From contig NC_087081.1 in assembly GCF_026151205.1 (NCBI RefSeq), positions 17,603,859 through 17,667,858 of the forward strand: DNA of 64,000 nucleotides. Reading direction: 5' to 3'. The translations under genes were made by a program, and so were the position numbers. This document shows positions 34,317 to 45,865 of the stretch, in pieces (within the stretch, counting starts at the first letter, position 1; each line of letters starts with the position of its first letter). The DNA comes from Bolinopsis microptera (taxonomy: Eukaryota; Ctenophora; Tentaculata; Lobata; Bolinopsidae). Below the pieces are notes generated by a model. That model searched no databases, had not been told where the DNA came from, and saw only the letters and a program-made list of their open reading frames with translations.

Positions 34317-36086
34317 TGTTAGGGACGTGTGTAGTACCTCAGAACTAGAAGTTAAGTTGAACCCCAGTATGCTGCGTTTAATTCCAGTTTAATTCCTTGG
34401 CATTAGGTTTCATAAAGATGAATTAAGTGATCACTTATATGATTAAGATCTGATTCGAGAGGTTTGCAGAACACTGCAGCCATTGGTCAGAAAGGACATT
34501 TAGTGTTATTAGAATTATTTACAAAGAAATTATTGTATTAATAGAGTTATTGAATTCATCAATTAGTGGAACAATATTTTAACCAGTTTTTAAAAACCTG
34601 TATTTGTATTATTAAACCTGTTTGTTTGCAATAACCTGTTTGCAATAACCTGTTTGTTTGCAACTCTCCTGGATAACGCGTGGACCGCCTCTTCCACTGG
34701 AGCTCCTCTTCCACAGAACACCTAGACTACAAAAGATGAACACACAAGATTCTCAGGGCCGTCTGCCTTTAGCCTTTTCCCGAACGCCTCTCCTATGATT
34801 GGTTTTCCCTACACGGCCCGGGTGTTAGTATGCTGCGCTCTCTCCCATGTCACTAGTTTCATAAATAGGTTTGTAATCCTTTATTTTAAATGATTGACCT
34901 TAGTATTTTGTTCCTAAGACCGTATCAATATCATGCATAATTAGGTTAAGATTAAATCCACGAGTTCAAGTTCTGTATATAATATGCGGGTAAAATACTT
35001 ATCCGTTGCTCTCACCAGATTTTCCTAACGTCATGCCAGATAATAGCAATTGGTTCCCGTCGCTTCTGTTGAATTCATAATAGGCTAGGAAGTTTGTTCC
35101 TCGAGGTAGAGCTTTTATAATTATTAAACTATTAATTAGATGTTGTTCATTGCAATGTTAATTCCAATTATTGATTCACATTGTTCGTAATACTAAAGTC
35201 ATTCCCGATTGGTTAGTAATTAAATTCTAATAGGTTTATACCTTCCTAGGTAATATTGTGGTGAGCCTATCCTACCTGGTTGCTTGTCCTAACCTTAGCA
35301 GCACCTACATTATTACCTCGTAAGTCATTTGAGCATTTATTGATAAGTTCTTACATATTTAGTATTCTACAGTTCATTCTAATTTAACTTTATCTTGTTT
35401 AATTTTATCCTAGTTAGTATATTATTGTCTTTAATTAATCCGTCATTTGCTAATAATTTGTCCCTTTCTAGGACATTCCCCTCCCACGGATTCTGCCCTC
35501 GTTGGCAGCATTGAAGGAACGTAGCCATGATATAGCAGCTACCTGTCCATCGTCCAGAGAGAGAGTCAGCCAGCCCGTTATAATACACACCAGTTCCCAT
35601 TGATCACCCAGCTACCCAACTGATTTAGGGTAACGGACTTTACCATGAGATTGAACACTTATTTTATGTACGATTGGATTGGTCTTGCATTATTTTACAG
35701 TCCTTATTAACTTGTTTTAATTGGTTATCTTCCAGATATAAATTCATCTAAAAGTTCGAAGTTAAAACTCTAGACATAATTTCCCCTAAAAGTTCGAAGT
35801 CCATAATTATAACATAAATTCCTGTCATAAATCTACCATTGTACACTGAGAGTTTGGGTTTGAACTATGCCCTGAGTGAGTCTCAAACCGGGAGGTATTC
35901 CATAATATCGGAACCTGAATATCCATACTCTAGTTAAAAGGAGCCCATTATACGTAGTTAAATTAATACCATCACAATTTAATGAAATATAATAAATAAA
36001 TAATCTCTAGAAGTCATGGAAAATTGGAGCAGTAAATAGGCCGTTAAGTAAGTTGTCGTGCGAAAACCCGAGTACGCATCTTAACA
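34317..36086 (+). repeat. 5' LTR
   Basis: TG...CA ends. It matches the 3' LTR with only a handful of differences except between about 34915 and 35175. A minus-strand 73-codon frame (35379-35600) is identical in both LTRs and is not regarded as a gene. Confidence 0.92.
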
Positions 36087-38154
36087 ATGTAGCCCTAATG
36101 CGGCTCTCTCTGTACAAATTTTGGTAGCAAAATTTCAAAAATCTGGAAGAGACGCCAAACTTTAGTTTGCTTGTTTTTCTTGTTAGTGCACCGTTAGTGC
36201 AATTTGTTTATTTACATTGATAGTAGTTGTTGCAGCCATCACCATAGAATGATGAAGCCACAACTGAGAAGTTTTGATGATGAGATAATGGTTTAGTGTA
36301 GAAGTGGAAAAGAATTTATAAGATATTGTGGGGTAGATATAATGATGATGATATTTGGGCAAGAGGGATATGATGATGAGAATTGGGAAGAGATTTGGTA
36401 AATGAGATGAAGATGTGATGATATTGAGTAGTCATAGATATGATGATGATGTGAAAGGGAAAGTGGTGATAAATACCATAGGTAATATACGGCCGTATAA
36501 TTGGGTAAAGATGGGAATGATGAGAGGAGATGTATGATAAAGTTGAGAAGATTACGGGATATTATGAGATGTTGAAATGTGAGACAAGTATATTATGGGG
36601 AGATATATTAAACTGCAGTATAAACTATTAGCCGGCTAAAGGGATACGGGGTTCAGAAGATGTTGTGAAGTTAATGGGAGGAGGTGCTATAATGGTTGTT
36701 GACAAGGCGTTAGTTTTGATAAGTAGATGGGCTTCTTATCTGTTATTTGGGTGTTGTGATACCGCCAAATGCGCGCTTGGTGGTTAGAAACACTTCAGAT
36801 CCAGTACGACCCTTCGAACTTTGAAACTAAGATTGGCAACATGATTTAGCGTAATAGGGTATGCGGACGTGAAGAAGAGAAGATATTTGAATTGTGATGA
36901 GACAGAGGGAGATTTGATAAAGGGGTTGTTGTTTAGAAATAAAGATGTTAGTGTAATAGGGTATGCGGACGTGAAGATGGGGAAGATGAATTGAGATGTG
37001 ACGAGATGATACGAGTAATATGAGATTTGATAAAGGGTATATTGGTTAAAGTTGGCATAGTTTGAAATACGTTGGGAGATAAGGGATACAAATTTTATTG
37101 GATTCAGGGTATTTTAAGTTGTGAGTGTTGGCTGGTGGCTGCACAGTTATTAATGCAAATTGATTGTTTACTGCATTAGGCAGTATTGTTATTATTTTTT
37201 ATCTTGAAGTTTCCGCAGAATACTGAGACCGTTCAGCAGCTGAAGTAATTCAAGTATTATACAGAGTGTGAAGAAGAATAACGCCTGTCTTTCAGTTACA
37301 AACAAAGTTGAGAGAACTTGCAAGGTCAGATGTTGTAGCGAGAATATATAAGTTAAAATATTGTTTTTTTAGCAGCAAACCCTTTTGTGCTGTGTTTTGA
37401 ATTGTGTAACTATAAGTAGATTCGGCTGATCGAAGAATAGCCAAATTAGTTTATAGTTCTTAAATTTTAGTCAAGATTATTTTTACGTGTAGTTGGAAGC
37501 TTATAGTTATTTTTAGAAATGTAGACCGGGAAATTCGCACAACACAAAGTTTAACATTGTCCGGTGATGTTTAATAGCTCCACATACACTATTTAATCAT
37601 TTCAATAGATAATTATTTGCAGAAATTTTGAGGCCATGCTTTTGTGTGAAAATGCACTATACAAATTTGATCGGTCATGAACGTGTCATTACTGTAAAGT
37701 ATCATAATAGCAAAAACGAAAATGGAGTTATTGATCATCAGCCGTAGTTATTGCTATTTGATTATTCTAAATTATTTGCTTATTGAAGCTTGGAATTTTG
37801 CGCCTTTAAGTTAGGTGTTTCGAAGTTCCAGTCTGGAAGTAGACTGCCATGAAAGGCCTTGTTGGGGTAACTCCGCAATTAGGTCTCTGGTGACCATTGT
37901 GTGAATGTTCCTCAACTCGCGTTAAGTTTGCAACCTTGTGGAATAAGTTTCACCGAGTAAGATTCCAAGACTTCCGGAGTTGCGCGAATTTAAGTTAACT
38001 GCCTATTCTTACCAAAATCCTGCATCTCTCTAGCATTCTCTTCACATATATTACACATCATGCTTACAAATAGTAAACAATTTTTTTGCAATGCTCTTAT
38101 ACATTATTTGAACACATTAGCTTAAGTATTTACCTCTTATATTCATAAATAGGA
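36087..38154 (+). other. long untranslated leader of the LTR element
   Basis: About 2 kb without coding capacity between the 5' LTR and gag. The first kilobase is rich in GATGATGAG-like purine words; GTAATAGGGTATGCGGACGT occurs twice (36851 and 36954). Packaging signals would be expected here but cannot be pointed out. Confidence 0.6.
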
Positions 38155-39132
38155 ATGGCCGAACGTGATAATGACATCCTCGATATTGGACAGGGTGAAG
38201 TTCAACCTCCGATACCTCCTAGGCAAAATCGTGTTAATCAAGGAGCCCCACTTCAATTTCTCCGAGCACCACCTTTGTTAAGAATGGATAATGACTTAGA
38301 GTTATACATCCGGCGTTTCCAGAGCTATGTCGATAGTATCGGAGCTAGAGATAACGAGATACCTCACATTCTCATAAATTGCTTATCGGATGAGTGTCTA
38401 CTCGCGGTGGAGAGGCATATAAGACCAGAGATCACCTTTGAGGAATTGTTGATAGTGCTCAGGAGAGAATTAGGGATCGGAGGAGGAAATAGGGAAGAGT
38501 CGAAGTCTTTACTGAGGAAGACCCTGCGCCAACGTAATGAGTCTGTGAGAGCCTTCTATATTAAATTGTACAACATTGCTAAGAAGGCCTACCCCGGAGA
38601 CGAGTTAGTACTTGTGAGGGACAATGCACTAAGAGATAGCTTCATAAATAACATACAGGAGGCCAATATCAGTGCCAGACTTAGAGAAACACCTGAGCTA
38701 CAAAATGAACAACTTTTAGAGAGGGCAGACCTTCTCATCAACTGCAAAAACGCTTCCCTATCTAGGACCCAAGCTGTCAACGCTGTGGATACAGCCATCA
38801 CACCGGACATTAATGACACGACCAATAAGTTAAACACTATTATAGATTTACTATCTGTTAATGCAATCAGCCAAGTCGCACCACGTGAAGTTCAGCCTGT
38901 AAACCCAAATACCGATACTCCCGCTTACAATAATGGCCTCAACCTCCCATACAATTACCAAGGATCACGTGTAAGCATCGGACTACCTAACATAAATTAC
39001 TATGGACAACAGTCCAACAACTTTGACAACATGGCTTTCAGCAGCCAAGATGCACGCTACAATGACCACTACAATGACCACGAGGACAATGACTTTAATT
39101 ATAGGTTGGGAAGAGGGATGAGCTCCTTATAA
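38155..39132 (+). CDS. gag: Gag-like protein of LTR retrotransposon
   Basis: 325 residues, starting at ATG 38155 directly after the leader. A Pro-rich N-terminus (PPIPPRQN) is followed by a capsid-like helical region: LELYIRRFQSYVDSIG, ILINCLSDECLLAVERHI, ITFEELLIVLRRELG, then LRQRNESVRAFYIKLYNIAK and AYPGDE. The order F..R.....NESV..F...L..LA..AYP is that of Ty3/Gypsy-type Gag (retrotransposon_gag). The C-terminus is Asn/Tyr-rich, and no CCHC zinc knuckle is visible, so RNA binding must use another surface or was lost. It forms the particle that packages the element RNA. The reading frame is intact, suggesting recent activity or selection. Confidence 0.82.
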   Translation: MAERDNDILDIGQGEVQPPIPPRQNRVNQGAPLQFLRAPPLLRMDNDLELYIRRFQSYVDSIGARDNEIPHILINCLSDECLLAVERHIRPEITFEELLIVLRRELGIGGGNREESKSLLRKTLRQRNESVRAFYIKLYNIAKKAYPGDELVLVRDNALRDSFINNIQEANISARLRETPELQNEQLLERADLLINCKNASLSRTQAVNAVDTAITPDINDTTNKLNTIIDLLSVNAISQVAPREVQPVNPNTDTPAYNNGLNLPYNYQGSRVSIGLPNINYYGQQSNNFDNMAFSSQDARYNDHYNDHEDNDFNYRLGRGMSSL

Positions 39133-40350
39133 TCCCAGCCTGTAACAGGGGGAGGCGGATCCGCGAGGATCCGGGGACACGTTAAACAAGTCTATAGTGC
39201 TGGAGAGGAAACTGAAGGCTCCCGTGTCTAACGAAGTGTGAATTAACACACTGCCTTGGTACCCTCTAGTCGGCCGTGTTTTCGGGCTACCTGGTGTTCA
39301 GTACCTGGAGCTTGTCACCCCCAGGACTGGACATACGTCCCCAGGCAAGTGGAACACGGTGGTACGTGGACGACAGTCCACACCTAGCTAGTATCTTATC
39401 TTTTTGAACCCCACAAAGGTGGAAAATTACCCAGAAAGGGAGTAAATAAAAATTTGGAAGATAAGATCTAGTGAACAGGCAAGGCAAGAGAAAACGGTCA
39501 AAGTTCATAGTTGTGACAGCTAAGTCCTCTATGGGTAAGACCGTCGGTGGAACCTAGGAGTGCCAATCCCACTTACTGGTCATCCATCGCTACAGACTGG
39601 GTCCCTTGCCGGTAGGTTCACATATGCGTAACATCCTTTTATCTAAAAGGTTGCGTGATCTGCTCAATGTACAGTCGGGCCTACATAAGCTAAAAGCGAC
39701 TTGGTCTTTATGATCGTCCAGTTAGTAAGCGAATGTAGCTGTTGTGATCAAGGGGATTAAAAAGTGAACCTTGGGAAGCAATGGGCAGTTCTTTAAACTG
39801 CGGAAATGGGGTCAGCTCAGACTGCGCCTGGTTACACATAATGATTAAGTAAGAATAAATAAGTAAGTAAGGGTGCATAAAAATGAAAGTTATGATTGAA
39901 TAGAAGCAGTTGAAATGTAACAGGAGGTCGAAGACCAGAAGTGGTATATTTCTTTCTTTTTTTTTCTTTTATTAAAAAATTAATTTATTGAAGCTTGTGG
40001 CAACAAGTCTGTATATTTTAATCATGACACACCAACATTTATACCAGATTCCTGGAAATCCTTTAATTCCTGATAATGGCATTAGTGGCTCTAAATTTCT
40101 TAGAAATTCCGAAATTCTCTGTGCAAATTTGATTAGTGTGTTGATTCCTAGAAATCCAGATCCACCCGTTATATTAAAATTTATTAAACCTTATGCACAA
40201 GGATTTAGAGATTTGTTTTTTTTAAAAGATAGTTAAGTTTTTCTAATGTAAGTTTTTTTAAAGGTAAAAGGAAAGGGCATTATTTTATAAAGTTCTTAAA
40301 TTATAGATGGGGTTGTTATGACGGGGACGTCCTAAAATCGATCGGGGACA
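39133..40350 (+). other. non-coding 3' interior of the LTR element
   Basis: Where pol would be expected there is about 1.2 kb without polymerase motifs. A short frame (39988-40236, with FIKPYAQGFRDLFF) has no family I know. A purine stretch AAAGGAAAGGG at about 40266 is the only polypurine-tract candidate; it is ~75 bp from the LTR. Confidence 0.6.
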
Positions 40351-42113
40351 TGTTAGGGACGTGTGTAGTACCTCAGAACTAGAAGTTAAGTTGAACCCCA
40401 GTATGCTGCGTTTAATTCCAGTTTAATTCCTTGGCATTAGGTTTCATAAAGATGAATTAAGTGATCACTTATATGATTAAGATCTGATTCGAGAGGTTTG
40501 CAGAACACTGCAGCCATTGGTCAGAAAGGACATTTAGTGTTATTAGAATTATTTACAAAGAAATTATTGTATTAATAGAGTTATTGAATTCATCAATTAG
40601 TGGAACAATATTTTAACCAGTTTTTAAAAACCTGTATTTGTATTATTAAACCTGTTTGTTTGCAATAACCTGTTTGCAATAACCTGTTTGTTTGCAACTC
40701 TCCTGGATAACGCGTGGACCGCCTCTTCCACTGGAGCTCCTCTTCCACAGAACACCTAGACTACAAAAGATGAACACACAAGATTCTCAGGGCCGTCTGC
40801 CTTTAGCCTTTTCCCGAACGCCTCTCCTATGATTGGTTTTCTCTACACGGCCCGGGTGTTAGTATGCTGCGCTCTCTCCCACGTCACTAGTTTCATAAAT
40901 AGGTTTGTAATCTTTTATTTTAAATGATTGACCTTAGTATTTTGTTCCTAAAGACTGTATCAGTATCATGCATAATTAGGTTAAGATTAATCCCATGAGT
41001 TCAAAAGTCTTAGTATATTATGCGACTAAAATACTTATCCTTTCTTCCCCGCCAGAAGTCACCAGAACATTGCAATTGGTTCCCGTCACTTCCGTAAATT
41101 CCCGCTAAGCTAGGAAGTTTGTTGCTCGAGGTATTGTTCTATTATGATGTAACCCATTCATTAGATGTTGTTCATAGCAATGTTATTCCCAATTTATTGA
41201 TTCACATTGTTCGTAATACTAAAGTCATTCCCGATTGGTTAGTAATTAAATTCTAATAGGTTTATACCTTCCTAGGTAATATTGTGGTGAGCCTATCCTA
41301 CCTGGTTGCTTGTCCTAACCTTAGCAGCACCTACATTATTACCTCGTAAGTCATTTGAGCATTTATTGATAAGTTCTTACATATTTAGTATTCTACAGTT
41401 CATTCTAATTTAACTTTATCTTGTTTAATTTTATCCTAGTTAGTATATTATTGTCTTTAATTAATCCGTCATTTGCTAATAATTTGTCCCTTTCTAGGAC
41501 ATTCCCCTCCCACGGATTCTGCCCTCGTTGGCAGCATTGAAGGAACGTAGCCATGATATAGCAGCTACCTGTCCATCGTCCAGAGAGAGAGTCAGCCAGC
41601 CCGTTATAATACACACCAGTTCCCATTGATCACCCAGCTACCCAACTGATTTAGGGTAACGGACTTTACCATGAGATTGAACACTTATTTTATGTACGAT
41701 TGGATTGGTCTTGCATTATTTTACAGTCCTTAATTAACTTGTTTTAATTGGTTATCTTCCAGATATAAATTCATCTAAAAGTTCGAAGTTAAAACTCTAG
41801 ACATAATTTCCCCTAAAAGTTCGAAGTCCATAATTATAACATAAATTCCTGTCATAAATCTACCATTGTACACTGAGAGTTTGGGTTTGAACTATGCCCT
41901 GAGTGAGTCTCAAACCGGGAGGTATTCCATAATATCGGAACCTGAATATCCATACTCTAGTTAAAAGGAGCCCATTATACGTAGTTAAATTAATACCATC
42001 ACAATTTAATGAAATATAATAAATAAATAATCTCTAGAAGTCATGGAAAATTGGAGCAGTAAATAGGCCGTTAAGTAAGTTGTCGTGCTGAAACCCGAGT
42101 ACGCATCTTAACA
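40351..42113 (+). repeat. 3' LTR
   Basis: Direct copy of the 5' LTR with the same TG...CA ends; 7 bp shorter, mainly within the divergent patch (about 40951-41202). Confidence 0.92.
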
Positions 42114-42503
42114 GTAACATCCGTCAATGGAGGTCGTAATTCATTCAGCCCGAATAAAGATTCGGCGGAATGACAGGATGATTGCCGCCCAGTAAGAACC
42201 TGGATGCTTAAAAATAATTATTCTTGCCGCTAGTCATAATATAAATGCAAAAGGAATCAATTCATATGTTGAAACATAAACTAAAGTTAATTGAAACAAT
42301 GATTGATGATACGTTGGTTTCAGTGTATCAATGTTTCAGTGTATCAAACAAGCGCGTCACGACTCACGCAGTACACATATATGGCTATGTGAAGTAAAAT
42401 GGTACGGATAAATTAAACACATATATACATTATATAAAGTAAAATATAATGTTTATGAACATCATAGCCATCCCCAGTGCAGTAGTAGAGGCTCTTACGG
42501 GGG

Positions 42504-42629
42504 TTGTAGCGCGATGCGTTACTGTGCCGCGCCGCGCACTTAATAAGGCTTCTCACAGCGACCTGGCTAGATCGGCGAGATGCGCTACTGTGCCGCGCCG
42601 AGCTGCCATGAATTGACATCGTCAATTAA
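42504..42629 (-). mobile_element. MITE family B copy
   Basis: It runs from TTGTAGCGCGATGCGTTACT to GACATCGTCAATTAA, with a perfect 9-bp duplication TTACGGGGG (42495-42503 and 42630-42638). 126 bp, no coding region. Confidence 0.85.
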
Positions 42630-42927
42630 TTACGGGGGATGATGATTAATCACTCTACACTACACTGTCACGTGACTTTTTCAACCTGTTCTGTAGCTGG
42701 CTGGCCCTGAACGACTTTTCTAAACCATAACCCTCTTATTATATCTGATCATAACCCTAACCCTAACCTTAAGTAGTACATGATTGTACGTTTTTGTTAT
42801 ATCAGTAAGCTGTGGGATTGTGAACGTTACTTACCTGGGGACCTCAGGCCATCATGTTCATAAACATACAACATAAAGATTAGGCGGAATGACAGGCTGA
42901 GCGCGGCCCAGTAATAACGTTACCAAT

Positions 42928-43146
42928 TTGATTCACGATGTCAATCTTTCGCATCTCGCCGATTGCGAGAAGATTTGACCATTGTTAATGATCTGGCCCG
43001 GCACACGCTACTTCGTAACACGTCCCAACATTTTGGGAAGAAAGAGAAGAAGAAAGCGGCGCGCGCTACTTCGAAGAAATTTAGACGAGTAACATCCGTC
43101 AAGAGAAGATGCGCGGCGCAGTAGCGCATCGCGCTACAACATACAA
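42928..43146 (+). mobile_element. MITE family B copy interrupted by family A
   Basis: The outer element starts TTGATTCACGATGTCAATC and ends ACATACAA, flanked by GTTACCAAT (42919-42927 and 43147-43155). The family A element at 42975-43102 is inserted in it. Confidence 0.83.
42975..43102 (+). mobile_element. MITE family A, nested in family B
   Basis: TTGACCATTGTTAATGATCT to ACATCCGTCAA, flanked by GAGAAGAT on both sides (42967-42974 and 43103-43110). 128 bp. The terminal inverted repeat is only TTGAC/GTCAA. Confidence 0.83.
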
Positions 43147-43198
43147 GTTACCAATGTATCTTTACGCTGAGTTCGAATATGACCTAAACTATTACGTT

Positions 43199-43297
43199 TT
43201 CACCTAACCATGTGCTTTCGCGGGCGCGCTTGTTTCACAACAAGCGCCGTGAGGCGGGCGCGCGCCACTGCAAGCGCAAGGGCTCTGGATAGAGCAA
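43199..43297 (+). mobile_element. MITE family C copy
   Basis: From about TTCACCTAACCATGTGC to GGATAGAGCAA; GCGCGCTTGTTTCACAA and CAAGCG(C/A)(A/G)AGGGCT are shared with 34125-34247. ATTACGTT/ATTATGTT flanks suggest a target duplication with one change. Confidence 0.6.
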
Positions 43298-43384
43298 ATT
43301 ATGTTGATTAACGATGTCAACCCTTCCAATTCGTTGCTCTGCGAATTAACAGAACAATGATCTTGTCTGATCTTCAATGCGAAG

Positions 43385-43583
43385 TTACTGTCACCAAAAT
43401 GTAATTAGATCGAACGCAGAAATTAGATCGAACCGGTTCGATCTAGGAATTAGATCGAACGCCGGCGCGGCTTTCAATGTATTTGTATATGTATCTCGCG
43501 CCGGCGTTTGATCTAATTCCTATCGATCGAACCGGTTCGATCTAATTTCTGCGTTCGATCTAATTACATCTTGGTTACAGTAA
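43385..43583. mobile_element. hairpin element with GAACCGGTTC palindromes
   Basis: Arms of about 85 bp (43387-43470 and 43498-43581) are near-perfect reverse complements. Each arm contains ATTAGATCGAACGCAGAAAT and the palindrome GATCGAACCGGTTCGATC. The loop is about 27 bp. A foldback MITE is likely. Confidence 0.8.
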
Positions 43584-43618
43584 GAATGATAGAAAATGGG
43601 GCAAAGACGTTGCTTTGA

Positions 43619-45145
43619 GCTGTAATTAAAAAAAATCAAGACACTTATAAAAATCAAGACACTAATGGGAGGGCAAATGGTCCCGATGGAATACCCAACG
43701 AGCTAATTAAGTACTCTAATAGTACAGTCCATGAACATTATGCTGGAATCATAAACAGTTGTTTCGAGACACATACTTTCCCCATTTCCATTGGAGAGGC
43801 TACTATAACACCCTTACAGAAGCCAAAAAAACCTATTGGTCCTCTGAAGAATTTACGTCCACTCACCTTGTCCAATGCAGCCAGAAAAATTCTGTCTATG
43901 GCTACTCTTAAAAGGATAGAAGAAAAAGTGAACGCCTTCACTGGTCCATGGCAGTGTGCATATAAACGCGCTCGTTCTTGTGCTGATATTGTTTGGTGTC
44001 AGCGAGTTCTACTGTCAGTTGTCCAAAGGAAGAAATGGGAGTATCATCGCATGGGCATTGATATGTCTAGTGCGTTTGACACGATCAAACGCACTACGAT
44101 TCTTGAACTCCTGAAACTGTGTGGCTGTACTGAGGATGAGCTGAGGATTGTCCGGTTGTTGTTGTCCAACACAAAGCTACGAGTGAAGGTAAATGGAGTT
44201 CTTTCAGCTGAGTTTTTAAGTCTCCTTGGAGCTTTCCAAGGTGACTGTCTATCCGGCTGTCTGTTCACCCTTGTCTTGGCTGGTGCTTTGAATGAACTTA
44301 GATGGACTATAACAATCAGTTTAGATAGGCCGATCCCCCCGATTACTATTGCTGGCCTTCCACTTGACACTGAATATGCTGATGATGTTGACTTTAATGA
44401 TGAAGAGGAAGACAACTTGAGAGCTATTTTGCCCCAGGCAACAGCTATACTCGAGAAATGGAACCTCTTTGTCAATGAAGACAAAACGGACTTCACTCAT
44501 GTTTATTTAGCTAGTACGGGTGAAGTTGACAGTGATGGAAAATTAGTGTCGGGGAATGAAGCATGGAGGAAAAGTATCACTCTAGGGTCCGTCTTGTGTA
44601 GCAAAGCTGATATTCAGCGTCGCATAAACCTGGGATATGCTGCTTTCAACAATTACAAGAAGGCCTGGAGTGATAAACTGCCCCTAAACAAACGTCTAAT
44701 ACTGTACAATGCTTTAGTCGTATCGGTTCTTATGTACAACTCATCCTGTTGGGCCGTCCCCAAAATATTCCTTGAAAAACTAGATGTTGTTCACCGCAGA
44801 CATCTTCGCACTATTTTGAATATAAAGTACCCAGGAGTCATCTCCAACAAAAACTTGTATAAACGCTGCAATGCTGAACCATTGTCAGAAAAAGTGGCCC
44901 GTAGTCGGTGGAGAATGTTAGGACATGTTTTGCGGGGTCCTATTGACGGACCAGCGTTTTCTTCCCTCATTTTTGCCATCAATACACTGGACTTACCAGG
45001 GAGAAGAGGAAGACCCCAAAGCAATCTATTCTCGCTGATTGTGCATGATTTATGTAAAAGAAATCTTTATTTGAATAATATCTTTGACCTGCATTATCTC
45101 CGTAATTTGAGTTATGACAAGAGATATTGGCGGAATTTGCAATGA
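43619..45145 (+). pseudogene. LINE reverse transcriptase, 5'-truncated, open frame
   Basis: The frame is open from 43619 (after TGA) to the stop at 45143-45145, about 508 codons. RT motifs in order: NGPDGIPNELIKY, LKNLRPLTLSNAARK, motif A GIDMSSAFDT, motif B GAFQGDCLSGCLF, motif C EYADDVDF with the catalytic YADD, and VNEDKTDF. The C-terminal part has RRHLRTILNIKYPGVISN and RWRMLGHVLRGP. These are the fingers, palm and thumb of a non-LTR retrotransposon polymerase, which copies element RNA at a nicked target. The endonuclease domain and start are missing, so the copy is dead although the remaining frame is intact. Confidence 0.85.
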
Positions 45146-45354
45146 AGTTTTTAATTTTTAGTTTTTGTTTTAGGGAAAGATTAGACTTGGGCGTTGTTTT
45201 TTAAACTATCCCTTGTTTAGAACTTTGATTTAATAATTGATTTAATAACACTTATTTTACTTCGGTGTATTCCAACAGCCACATTCAACATTGTTACACA
45301 AGTGCAACCAGCCAATTACAGGAAGCCGGAGGATTTATTTGTCCAGTGACGGTT

Positions 45355-45465
45355 TTGACCATTGTTAATGATCTGGCCCGGCGCGCGCTACTTCGTAGCA
45401 CTTGCCATCGAGAAGAAAGCGGCGTGCGCTACTTCGAAGAAATTTAGACGAGTAACATCCGTCAA
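45355..45465 (+). mobile_element. MITE family A copy
   Basis: TTGACCATTGTTAATGATCT to ACATCCGTCAA, 111 bp. Flanks GTGACGGTT and GTGATGATT match at 7 of 9 positions. Confidence 0.8.
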
Positions 45466-45526
45466 GTGATGATTAAGGTAGTGTGTACCATACTTTCTTC
45501 GCCCGAGACTTTTCTGCAATGTGCAG

Positions 45527-45712
45527 CTCCTCATTTAAGCCTCACACCCGATTTCTCGAGTATTCGGCAGAGTAGACCGGGGGGCTGCATAGACCACTCA
45601 GGATCCTTAGCTGAATGTCAACGACGCTCACCCCACGACCAGGCAGGCAGTGGGATTCGAAGTCGCAACCTTACGATTGTAAAACTGCGCTTCCCGGCCG
45701 AGAATATAATGA
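45527..45712 (-). mobile_element. tRNA-derived SINE, related family
   Basis: On the minus strand: GTAAGGTTGCGACTTCGAAT with an exact box B-like TTCGAATCCC, then CTAAGGATCCTGAGTGGTCT, TCTGCCGAATACTCG and TTAAATGAGGAG. The body order parallels the SINE at 27.1 kb, so they share a tail family with different heads. Confidence 0.65.
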
Positions 45713-45865
45713 TTGGATGTGCCTCAAATTTTTCAGACAGATTCATGTTAGTCTATCTGCTATTATATCATTGCTACACTTTGTATACCTCTCTCGTGCA
45801 CTCTGGCCGGTCGCCGCGCGCGATCAAAAGGGGTTGCAGCGTGTGTGAAGTCTTTCAGTAAGCTA

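Larger units (their letters stand above)
34317..42113 (+). mobile_element. LTR retrotransposon, Gag-only, non-autonomous
   Basis: Two direct repeats of 1,770 bp (34317-36086) and 1,763 bp (40351-42113), both starting TGTTAGGG and ending CTTAACA, frame a 4.26-kb interior. A 5-bp duplication GTAAC flanks the element (34312-34316 and 42114-42118). The interior codes for one Gag-like protein (38155-39132). I found no protease, reverse transcriptase, RNase H or integrase, so it depends on another element's enzymes. The LTRs are nearly identical except for a ~250-bp patch. The primer-binding site is not obvious; TGGTAGC at 36130 is a weak candidate. Confidence 0.9.
34070..42127. mobile_element. MITE family A copy hosting a family C MITE and the LTR element
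   Basis: It begins TTGACCATTGTTAATGGTCT (34070) and ends ATCCGTCAA (42127), flanked by the 9-bp duplication TGGAGGTCG (34061-34069 and 42128-42136). Solo family A copies are only 111-128 bp. This one is interrupted by a family C element (34125-34247) and by the LTR retrotransposon. Confidence 0.8.

Noticed and set aside
35379..35600. Minus-strand 73-codon frame, identical at 41405-41626
   Set aside because: Identity comes from the LTR duplication; no known domain.
39988..40236. 82-codon frame downstream of gag
   Set aside because: No polymerase or protease motif; kept only as a note in the LTR interior.
42740..42775. Telomere-like CCCTAACCCTAACC
   Set aside because: Only two to three imperfect units; not enough for an interstitial telomere claim.
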